Shown piece after piece: positions 1-5,559 of a DNA stretch of 8,977 nt. Every line of letters begins with the position of its first letter. Position 1 is the stretch's first letter. This DNA comes from Actinomycetota bacterium (GTDB lineage Bacteria > Actinomycetota > Humimicrobiia > Humimicrobiales > Humimicrobiaceae), in the NCBI GenBank assembly GCA_023379515.1, contig JAMCQQ010000336.1, positions 1-8,977 of the forward strand, read 5' to 3'. The translations under genes were made by a program, and so were the position numbers. The notes beneath the pieces are model-generated. The model had not been told where the DNA came from. It made no database searches and saw only the letters and a program-made list of their open reading frames with translations.

Positions 1-12
1 ATTGATTCAAAA

Positions 13-1356
13 ATGAGTATAAAATTTAAAATTTCATTATGGTTTTCATCAATGCTTCTGATAATACTCTGTTTTTTTAGTTTTATGGTTTATTTTATAA
101 TGTCGCAAGTATTATACACAGATGCTGAAAACCAGATTAAGGCTGATGCCATCCATGCTCGTTCAATAATTGAAGCTGAAGGAGAAGAAAGTTATTTTAG
201 CAATCCGTTCAAATTGTTAGTTCCCAATACTTATTTGATCCTTTATGATATAAAAGGTAATTCGAGTTCTCTTAGTAATGTTGCCACGCAAATCATAAAA
301 ATACCCTTAGCAGATAATGATATCAGAAAAGTCAAAATCGATGGGAATTTATGGATTCTTTATGATGAGCCAATTAAGGTAAACGAAAAAATTGTCGGAT
401 GGGTCAGAGTAAGCCGTTCTCTGATGCCGGTAGTAGGAAATTTAAATAAATTCAAATTAATATTTTTGATTTCCATACCTGCTTATATCTTAATCTCAAT
501 TATTGGCGGGCAATTTATGGCAAAAAGAGCTTTGCATCCAATTGATAGCATTACAAAGACAGCAAGAGCCATAGGACAGGGAAATATAAATCAAAGATTA
601 AAACTGCCAAAAGTAAAGGATGAGGTTGGAAGGCTGGCAGAAACTTTTGATGAGATGCTGGACAAGATTGAGGCAACCTTTAAAAAAGAAAGACAGTTTA
701 CGACTGATGCATCTCATGAGCTCAGAACACCAATAACTATTATTTCGGCACATGCAGAAGATGCACTAAGAACAGATAATAAAAAAGATTATAAGAAAGC
801 TCTTGAAATAATATATAAGGAAAGTCAAAAAATAAGCGTTATGATATCACAACTGCTGATGCTCAGCAGAAGCGATGAGGGGAAATATCACCTGGAAATT
901 GAGGATATTGACCTCAAATTAATTATGGATGAGATTATTGGTGAAATGAAGGAAAGTGCCAGGGCAAATGATGTCAAGCTTTATTTCAGCGGTGAGGATG
1001 GTTTGATAGTCAAAGCAGATCAGACCCTTATAACGAGGCTTTTTATAAATATCATCAATAATGCCATTAAATTTAGCAAAAAGGGTGGGTTTGTAAAAGT
1101 TCGAATTACTGCCGATCCGGATAAAAATTTTGCAAAAATACTGATTGAAGATAATGGGATAGGCATACCAAAGGAAGATATAGATAATGTATTTAACAGG
1201 TTTTATCAGGTCGATAAATCAAGAAATGACAGTGGAACCGGGTTGGGCCTTGCAATTGCAAAGTGGATTGTTGATATACATAAAGGGACTATTGATATAG
1301 AAAGCAAACTTGGCGAAGGTACAAAATTTTATATAAATTTACTCCTTAAAAAATAA
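13..1356 (+). CDS. Membrane sensor histidine kinase (HAMP, HisKA, HATPase_c)
   Basis: Predicted inner-membrane sensor kinase that autophosphorylates on histidine and passes the phosphate to a response regulator. TM1 is at about residues 7-30, followed by an extracytoplasmic sensor segment to about 148, TM2 at about 149-169 and a HAMP linker at about 170-222. The HisKA H-box reads TDASHELRTP with the phospho-acceptor His235. The ATPase domain has an N-box (N346 to N350), a G1 box (DNGIGIP, 380-386) and a G2 box (GTGLGLA, 408-414). All catalytic boxes are intact and the length of 447 aa is normal for the class. Only 12 bases lie upstream and the frame is open through them, so neither the ribosome binding site nor a slightly earlier start can be excluded. 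By family habit the partner regulator is probably just left of the window (inference). The signal sensed cannot be read from the sequence. The gene converges on the bactofilin gene with about 55 bp between stops. Confidence 0.93.
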   Translation: MSIKFKISLWFSSMLLIILCFFSFMVYFIMSQVLYTDAENQIKADAIHARSIIEAEGEESYFSNPFKLLVPNTYLILYDIKGNSSSLSNVATQIIKIPLADNDIRKVKIDGNLWILYDEPIKVNEKIVGWVRVSRSLMPVVGNLNKFKLIFLISIPAYILISIIGGQFMAKRALHPIDSITKTARAIGQGNINQRLKLPKVKDEVGRLAETFDEMLDKIEATFKKERQFTTDASHELRTPITIISAHAEDALRTDNKKDYKKALEIIYKESQKISVMISQLLMLSRSDEGKYHLEIEDIDLKLIMDEIIGEMKESARANDVKLYFSGEDGLIVKADQTLITRLFINIINNAIKFSKKGGFVKVRITADPDKNFAKILIEDNGIGIPKEDIDNVFNRFYQVDKSRNDSGTGLGLAIAKWIVDIHKGTIDIESKLGEGTKFYINLLLKK

Positions 1357-1411
1357 TAAACAAGGATAATAATAACTACAGGAAACTGACTATAAAAATT
1401 TTAAAGATTTT

Positions 1412-1951
1412 TTAAAGAGATAAATTCTCATCGTTGTTAAATCTTGGGTTATCGCTGGAAATTTTAATTTCATTATCATCATAATTTATTGAACCATATT
1501 CTTCTTTTTCTAAAAATTCTTCCCCATCTCCAGCGTTTACTATTGTTGTGTCGCTTTTTCCTTTCTTTTTTACTACTACAGGTTCTTCTGATATTCTGGT
1601 AACATTGCCGCTAAATATTCCGCCTTTGTTAATTATCAAAGAGTCCGTTTTTATATTACCTACTGCAATTCCGGTTTCTTTTATTTCCACATTACCTGTT
1701 GCTTCCATATTGCCCTCATATTTGCCTATGATCTCTACTTCGGTTGTTTTAACATCTGCACTCACAAAGCCGTTTGCCTGAATTGTAAGCTTCCCGTCAA
1801 CAGTAAGCTTACCTTTTAACTCACAATCGATTTCGATTGATTGTGAAATTTTAAACTTACCATCAAGAACTGCACTGTCACCTGTAATTGTCAGCAGTGT
1901 TCTCTTTTTATCGGAATTCGGATAGTTCTCATTTGAATAAATATTAGCCAC
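1412..1951 (-). CDS. Bactofilin (polymer-forming cytoskeletal protein)
   Basis: Bactofilins self-assemble into nucleotide-independent filaments, often at the membrane, and scaffold cell-wall and shape enzymes. The protein of 179 aa has a central region (about residues 18-118) built of short beta-helix rungs: hydrophobic residues alternate with Gly, as in LKGKLTVDGKLTIQANG, then GKYEGNMEATGNVEI and INKGGIFSGNV. This is the hallmark of the family. The core is flanked by a polar N-terminal segment of about 17 residues and a C-terminal tail of about 55 residues that is first basic (KKKGK) and then rich in Asp, Glu and Asn, probably disordered. The start is GTG at 1951, supported by an AGGAGGGG Shine-Dalgarno sequence at 1955-1962 with 5 nt from AGGAGG to the start. 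It is the last gene of the minus-strand block, downstream of the M56 protease but separated by the inverted-repeat region. Bactofilins often sit beside M23 wall peptidases; none is seen here. Confidence 0.93.
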   Translation of the reverse strand: MANIYSNENYPNSDKKRTLLTITGDSAVLDGKFKISQSIEIDCELKGKLTVDGKLTIQANGFVSADVKTTEVEIIGKYEGNMEATGNVEIKETGIAVGNIKTDSLIINKGGIFSGNVTRISEEPVVVKKKGKSDTTIVNAGDGEEFLEKEEYGSINYDDNEIKISSDNPRFNNDENLSL

Positions 1952-2278
1952 TTACCCCTCCTGCTCTAATAATTAAATAACTATCTTTTCATGTAAAAAA
2001 TAGTTAAAACTTGTAAAGAATAATTTTACAATATTTATATATATTCAGCAAATATTTTTAAACCGGCCCGTGATTTATATCTGAGAAAGAATGTTATTTG
2101 AGAATGAATATGGTTTTATCTAACGCAAAAAAACAAAAAGATTATTTATCCTGATAATAAATACGACTTGAGTTAAAAGGAGTATCACAAAAATAAAAAA
2201 CATTAAAATTTTTATAATTCTCTTCATATGAATTTTATCAATTTTTGTGCTGATCAGTAAAATTATTCTTTACAAGTT
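1952..2278. other. 327-bp gap between the M56 gene and bactofilin gene
   Basis: Most of this gap is the interior and arms of the inverted-repeat element at 1999-2287. On the minus strand it also holds the bactofilin ribosome binding site (1955-1962) and a weak promoter candidate: TTTACA at 1992-1997, a 17-nt spacer and AATTAT at 1969-1974. That promoter would start transcription almost on top of the Shine-Dalgarno sequence, so I doubt it. A 35-codon minus-strand frame (2227 to 2120), very hydrophobic and rich in Phe and Ile, is present, but it has no ribosome binding site and is probably a by-product of T-rich sequence. No transposase fragment is visible. Confidence 0.6.
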
Positions 2279-2287
2279 TTAACTATT
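1999..2287. repeat. 289-bp segment bounded by perfect 31-bp inverted repeats
   Basis: The left arm (1999-2029) begins AATAGTTAAAACTTGT. The right arm (2257-2287) is its exact reverse complement over all 31 bases, ending in AAGTTTTAACTATT. Pairing stops at once beyond either end (1998/2288 and 2030/2256 do not match). The arms enclose 227 bp with no convincing gene. A TA dinucleotide occurs at position 3-4 of each end, so the unit could be read as a TA-flanked element with 27-bp terminal repeats starting GTTAAAAC. That is the layout expected of a small non-autonomous relative of TA-targeting (IS630/mariner-type) elements. The alternative is a transcribed structure: RNA from the M56 gene towards bactofilin would fold into a 31-bp stem that could terminate, protect or be cleaved. 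The arms are seen directly; the mobile-element reading is inference. Confidence 0.7.
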
Positions 2288-3187
2288 ATTCAGCATCTGT
2301 ACCGGCGCAAAACTATAGCCCTTATTTGTATATTCATAACGAATTTTATTTGGGTTCTTCAGATTTTTAATTTTTAATATTAAATTTAAAATATTGGCAC
2401 CAATTTCTTTAGATGACTTTCCGGAAAATTCCAGTAATAATTTATCACAAGCTTTTTCTTGTTCGGTTTTTATTAATAAATAAGTTATATGAGCAAAAGG
2501 ATTGAAAAAAAGAAGATCTTTCAGAATAAGAGCGATCCAGCCTATTAAATTATCCTTTCTTTTGGCATGTGATAATTCATGCTGAATTAGTGTTTCTTTT
2601 TCGGAAAAACTTATGTTTTCGATTAATGTGGGGGGTAATACCAGGATATTTTGCCTTACCCCGATAATAAAGGGAGATAAAATTTTTTTATGAGTTAAAC
2701 TGACATTAGGAAAGTTTAATCTAACCTTTAATATAAAATTATCTATTATTTCATAGATTTCCGGAACATCTGTTCTATATACTTTTTCTTCATGTGCCAG
2801 GTGTTTATAAAAAATGTAAAGATTTATCCATCTTATTATTAATATTATTATAATACTTATTAATATTGCATATATAATTATATGATTGATGTCAGAGAAA
2901 TTTATTATATCTTTTTCTATTGGCTTTAATTGTCCAAAAATACTACCAGGGGACGGAAATCGAAAACCTATAATTCCAGGTTTATATTTAAAATATTCTG
3001 TATTAAAATCTATTTTTTCTATAATTATGAAAAAAGGTTTAATGAGAGGAAGGAAAAAAAATAATATCCTGATATTGGAATCTTTAATTCGAAAAATAAA
3101 TAACAGTATTAAAACGATAATTAAACTTATAGCACTGTCGTAGATAATTACAAGAATATAATTAAACAACAAAACTATAAATTCCAT
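2279..3187 (-). CDS. M56 (BlaR1/MecR1-type) membrane zinc metalloprotease
   Basis: Polytopic membrane protease of the BlaR1 peptidase family, whose known members sense a signal and then inactivate a partner BlaI-type repressor. Counted from the ATG at 3187 (302 aa), hydrophobic helices lie at about 3-32, 40-56 and 101-128, with another at about 214-238. The zinc-binding HExxH motif is H203-E204-L-S-H207. The downstream family signature FNP (228-230) and EKACD (Glu244 as probable third ligand) follow. The segment SPFIIGVRQNILVLP (171-185) matches the conserved stretch before the active site. The C-terminal penicillin-binding sensor domain of true BlaR1 is absent, as in many short M56 proteins, so beta-lactam sensing is not implied. 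A TTG one codon earlier (3190) is possible; neither has a good Shine-Dalgarno sequence, suggesting coupling to blaI 25 nt upstream. The last codons and the stop lie inside the right arm of the 31-bp inverted repeat. Confidence 0.88.
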   Translation of the reverse strand: MEFIVLLFNYILVIIYDSAISLIIVLILLFIFRIKDSNIRILFFFLPLIKPFFIIIEKIDFNTEYFKYKPGIIGFRFPSPGSIFGQLKPIEKDIINFSDINHIIIYAILISIIIILIIRWINLYIFYKHLAHEEKVYRTDVPEIYEIIDNFILKVRLNFPNVSLTHKKILSPFIIGVRQNILVLPPTLIENISFSEKETLIQHELSHAKRKDNLIGWIALILKDLLFFNPFAHITYLLIKTEQEKACDKLLLEFSGKSSKEIGANILNLILKIKNLKNPNKIRYEYTNKGYSFAPVQMLNNS

Positions 3188-3212
3188 CAAGAATTTAAAA
3201 TACTAAATATTT

Positions 3213-3644
3213 TTAAGTTTGATCAAGTTTTTCCAACATTTTTTTGATTCCTTCAGTTGAAATGTTTTTAGAATCAGATATAAACTTGGAAACAAGTTTA
3301 TTGCCGGAACCATTTAATAATTTTTCTGCAACAGATTTGATGATGCTTTTTGACAGCTCCTTCTTATCAACCGCGGCCGAGTATATATAAGTTTTTGCAC
3401 TTTTATCCTGTTTGAGAAGGCCTTTTTCTGCAAGGGTTGACATTGTGGACATTACAGTTGTGTAGGGGATAAAACCTTGCTCCTTTTTCCCCATATCTTG
3501 TTTGAGCATTATTTCATGGACCTCACGAACGGTTATCTTTTTATTGTCCCATACTATCTTCATAATATCAGCTTCCAGATGACTGATACTGCTAAATCCA
3601 TTTATTCCGATTTCTTCTGATTTTTTCTTTAGATTCTTTGCCAT
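3213..3644 (-). CDS. BlaI/MecI/CopY-family transcriptional repressor
   Basis: DNA-binding repressor of the BlaI family; members bind as dimers to dyad operators and are inactivated by cleavage through an M56 protease. Counted from the ATG at 3644 (143 aa), a winged-helix domain spans about residues 20-92: SHLEADIMKIVW, then the helix TVREVHEIML, then YTTVMSTMSTLAEKGLL as recognition helix and wing entry, then TYIYSAA. The rest (about 95-143) is the helical dimerisation and cleavage region, including LVSKFI. The protein is slightly longer than the usual 120-130 aa because of a basic N-terminal extension. I chose ATG 3644 over TTG 3656 and GTG 3653 because a GGTG with 6 nt spacing precedes it and because the upstream AAAAGG would be too close to the other two. 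It is the first gene of the pair with the M56 protease (25-nt gap), so the two very likely form one operon that the repressor itself controls. The target genes cannot be proven. Confidence 0.9.
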   Translation of the reverse strand: MAKNLKKKSEEIGINGFSSISHLEADIMKIVWDNKKITVREVHEIMLKQDMGKKEQGFIPYTTVMSTMSTLAEKGLLKQDKSAKTYIYSAAVDKKELSKSIIKSVAEKLLNGSGNKLVSKFISDSKNISTEGIKKMLEKLDQT

Positions 3645-3788
3645 TATTAACACCAACCTTTTCTTTTTGGAAATGTAAAAACCTTATAATATTCATTCAA
3701 AATAAGCAATAAATTTTACTCAAATAGGGTTATGATAATTAAACTCAACAATTTAATGAAATAAGTTTAAATATTTTTTCAATATAAT

Positions 3789-3819
3789 AAATATTAAAAA
3801 ATATTATTTTTTAATATTT
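3789..3819. repeat. 31-nt perfect A/T palindrome
   Basis: Positions 3789-3803 and 3805-3819 are exact reverse complements (15 bp each) around a single central base at 3804. The repeat is entirely A and T. It is symmetric enough to be an operator or cruciform-prone site between divergent genes, but the surrounding sequence is so A+T-rich that chance palindromes are more likely than usual. Confidence 0.6.
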
Positions 3820-3952
3820 TAATTGCATATTATTATAACACTTCTACTATTTTTATCAACCTGCCGCATAATTGTGTTACAGATGAATTCCAAATAAATA
3901 AAAATATATTATTGAATTATTAAATATTTATAAAAATTTTATTAAAAAACAC

Positions 3953-3978
3953 TTGACATAGTATAAGATAAGTATAAC
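3953..3978 (+). promoter_or_regulatory. Candidate promoter with consensus -35 box
   Basis: A perfect TTGACA -35 lies at 3953-3958. The best -10 by sequence is TATAAC at 3973-3978, but its spacer is only 14 nt; at the standard 17-nt spacing the hexamer is AACAAT (3976-3981). AGTATAA is repeated at 3960-3966 and 3971-3977, 11 bp apart (one helical turn), within the promoter, as would suit a regulator binding one face of the helix. It points towards the small frame at 4130 and the HD-GYP gene. Confidence 0.45.
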
Positions 3979-3985
3979 AATTATG

Positions 3986-4019
3986 TTAGTATTTCATAAC
4001 TAATATTTATAGTACTAAT
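3986..4019. promoter_or_regulatory. TTAGT/ACTAA dyad and repeats downstream of promoter
   Basis: TTAGT (3986-3990) and ACTAA (3999-4003) form an inverted repeat with an 8-nt spacer. ACTAAT recurs at 4014-4019, inside the palindrome TAGTACTA (4010-4017). Located just after the TTGACA promoter, this could be an operator, for BlaI or another regulator. The assignment is inference from position only. Confidence 0.3.
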
Positions 4020-4129
4020 CATAATAATGAAAGTAATAAATTTTAAATACAATAAAAATCCATTTTTCAAATACTTTATTTTGTCATTTTATAAAAACAT
4101 AGAAATAAACAAAGAAAAGGAGGGCGGAA

Positions 4130-4201
4130 ATGAGTAAGATAATGAGAATCTTGTTGATTTTAGGTTCACTGATAGGCATCGCTTCTACAGTTAGATGGTA
4201 G
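4130..4201 (+). CDS. 23-codon hydrophobic small protein or leader peptide
   Basis: A short frame encodes MSKIMRILLILGSLIGIASTVRW and ends at TAG (4199-4201). It is preceded by an almost ideal ribosome binding site (AAGGAGG, 6-7 nt before the ATG), stronger than that of most full genes in the window. The peptide has a basic N-terminus and a hydrophobic core of about 14 residues, like a tiny membrane peptide or the beginning of a signal or anchor sequence. Reading past the TAG, the same frame runs 15 more sense codons to TGA TAA, so it could also be the broken start of a slightly longer protein. It lies about 90 nt upstream of the HD-GYP start, on the same strand, with a set of complementary boxes between them, which suits a leader peptide. 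I recognise no family. Confidence 0.45.
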   Translation: MSKIMRILLILGSLIGIASTVRW

Positions 4202-4241
4202 TTAGGGTGTCACAATAATCGTAGCAAATTTCAAGCTTATG

Positions 4242-4302
4242 AGGAATGATAAAAATTCCTATATTTAAGAAGTAGCAAATTAAGAGGTTCCTTTTGAAGG
4301 AA
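4242..4302 (+). promoter_or_regulatory. Four-box complementary leader with start codon in hairpin loop
   Basis: AGGAAT (4242-4247) pairs with ATTCCT (4255-4260) across a 7-nt loop. TTCCTT (4288-4293) pairs with AAGGAA (4297-4302) across a 3-nt loop that is exactly the TTG start codon of the HD-GYP gene. Because all four boxes share AGGAA or TTCCT, box 1 can instead pair with box 3 and box 2 with box 4, giving mutually exclusive folds. The AGAGG Shine-Dalgarno sequence (4283-4287) abuts the second hairpin. The pairings are seen directly; a role in translational control is inference. Confidence 0.4.
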
Positions 4303-5559
4303 GAGGGCAATAGAGTTTCTTTATATTTTTATGTTTTCCTTGTTTTTCTGGCAGGAATAGGATCTCTGATTTATATTCTTCTTAAGTATAGGAATTTATC
4401 TATTATAGGTATTGTTTTATTTGGGGTTCTAGTTTTTACTGCAGATAATCTTTCGGCTCCTCTTCCAAAGACAGGTAGCGTTTCTGTTAATTTTGGTATA
4501 GTGCTCGCAAGTCTCATAATATTTGGTCCTGCAACTGCAATAATTGTAACAATCTTTTCAATTTTCAATATCAGGGAATTTATAAAAAGAGTTCCTTATT
4601 ATAAGCATCTCTTCAATGCAGGACAGTATTTGCTTTCGTTTGCAGCAGCAGCCATTTTTTTTGAGATGTTTTATGACAATACCCAGCAGAATTTCTTTTA
4701 TGCAAAGAACATGTGGGTAATCTTTCTGGTTACTTATATTTTTTTTCTGCTCAATACGATACTTACAGCAGGGGCCATATCGATTGCAAACAGGCTCAAT
4801 ATTTTAAATGTATGGATATTCAATTTTGCCTGGCTAATACCGTTCCATTTTTTCCTTTCGGCAATGGCGCTGGCTATAGCATTTCTTTACAAGACTTACA
4901 GCCCGTTTACCTTATTATTTACTTCACTGCCTTTAATAATTGCGCAGTACGCTTATCTGCTCAGAATAAAGGAAAGGAGAACGATACTTAATAGTATTAT
5001 GCAGATCGTAAAAATAATGGAAGCAAAAGATATTTACACAGCGGGTCACTCTATGAGAGTTGCAGAATACAGCGAAAAAATTGCCCGAGTAATGAGGCTC
5101 AATGAGTATGATGCTGAAATTTTAAAGAATCTTGCAAGTCTTCATGACATCGGTAAAATACAGATTGACCTGTCCATTCTCAATAAAACTACAAAGCTGA
5201 CCAATAAAGATTGGGATGAGATCAAAAAACATCCTGTGATAAGCTATGATATCGTAAAGCAGATTGACTTTTTGAAGGACAGGGCGACTGCAATTCTGTA
5301 CCACCATGAGAGGTTTGATGGAAATGGATACCCCTTTGGGAAGAAGGGTGATGAGCTTTCACTGTTTGCCAAGGTTCTGATTGTTGCAGATTCATATGAT
5401 GCTATGACTACTGACAGGCCCTATAGGAAAGGGCTGACACCGGATGAATCAATAGCCGAGCTCAGGCGCAATTCAGGCACACAGTTTGACCCGAAAGTTT
5501 GTGAAGTGATGATAGGGATTATAAAAGAAAGTATAAGGGCTATTGTTCATGGCAATTAG
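4294..5559 (+). CDS. Membrane HD-GYP domain protein, predicted c-di-GMP phosphodiesterase
   Basis: HD-GYP proteins hydrolyse cyclic di-GMP at a metal centre in the cytoplasm. The 421-aa product has about seven N-terminal membrane helices (about 9-30, 34-51, 63-91, 106-125, 140-163, 173-198, 203-222), including SVNFGIVLASLIIFGPATA, a pattern I recall from membrane sensor regions of other HD-GYP proteins. The catalytic domain (about 235-415) is complete: H252 in AGHSMRVAE, H284-D285 in HDIGK, H337-H338-E339, the signature G345-Y346-P347, ADSYDAMTTDRPYRKG and GTQFDP. No PAS, GAF or GGDEF domain is present, so the sensor is the membrane part itself. The start is TTG at 4294, with AGAGG 6 nt upstream; no ATG or GTG gives a better start. 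The gene overlaps the next one by 11 nt, implying co-translation. The TTG sits in a hairpin loop, so translation may be throttled. Confidence 0.92.
   Translation: MKEEGNRVSLYFYVFLVFLAGIGSLIYILLKYRNLSIIGIVLFGVLVFTADNLSAPLPKTGSVSVNFGIVLASLIIFGPATAIIVTIFSIFNIREFIKRVPYYKHLFNAGQYLLSFAAAAIFFEMFYDNTQQNFFYAKNMWVIFLVTYIFFLLNTILTAGAISIANRLNILNVWIFNFAWLIPFHFFLSAMALAIAFLYKTYSPFTLLFTSLPLIIAQYAYLLRIKERRTILNSIMQIVKIMEAKDIYTAGHSMRVAEYSEKIARVMRLNEYDAEILKNLASLHDIGKIQIDLSILNKTTKLTNKDWDEIKKHPVISYDIVKQIDFLKDRATAILYHHERFDGNGYPFGKKGDELSLFAKVLIVADSYDAMTTDRPYRKGLTPDESIAELRRNSGTQFDPKVCEVMIGIIKESIRAIVHGN

Larger units (their letters stand above)
3645..4129. other. Long A+T-rich divergent intergenic region
   Basis: About 485 bp separate the blaI start from the small frame at 4130, with no gene visible on either strand. 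It should hold the promoter and operator of the blaI-M56 operon: a weak minus-strand -10 candidate TATAAG lies at 3683-3688, with TTGCTT 15 nt upstream. It should also hold the plus-strand promoter for the HD-GYP side. Structures seen are a 31-nt near-pure A/T palindrome (3789-3819), the TTGACA region (3953-4019) and a small dyad AAAAAT/ATTTTT (4054-4067). If transcription starts near 3985, a leader of about 145 nt precedes the small reading frame. Confidence 0.6.

Noticed and set aside
1357..1411. Rho-independent terminator between the convergent kinase and bactofilin genes
   Set aside because: A/T runs are present, but no stable stem with an adjacent T-run was found.
2120..2227. 35-codon hydrophobic minus-strand frame inside the inverted-repeat segment
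   Set aside because: No ribosome binding site. The Phe/Ile-rich product is what a T-rich strand gives by chance, and no similarity is recognised.
2279..3187. True BlaR1 beta-lactam sensor
   Set aside because: The product ends soon after the protease domain and lacks the penicillin-binding SxxK domain; no beta-lactamase or PBP gene is nearby.
4199..4246. UAG read-through (for example pyrrolysine) extending the small peptide
   Set aside because: TAG is used as an ordinary stop in the adjacent HD-GYP gene, and the 15-codon extension has no recognisable feature.
3985..4293. Cyclic-di-GMP riboswitch ahead of the HD-GYP gene
   Set aside because: Attractive because of the downstream enzyme, but I could not find the conserved GEMM core pieces (such as the CAGGGCAAACC-like and GACGCAAAGCC-like segments) in this leader.
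4713..4991. 92-codon plus-strand frame within the HD-GYP gene, and other long frames opposite or within genes
   Set aside because: They overlap clearly coding sequence in another frame and encode no recognisable domain.
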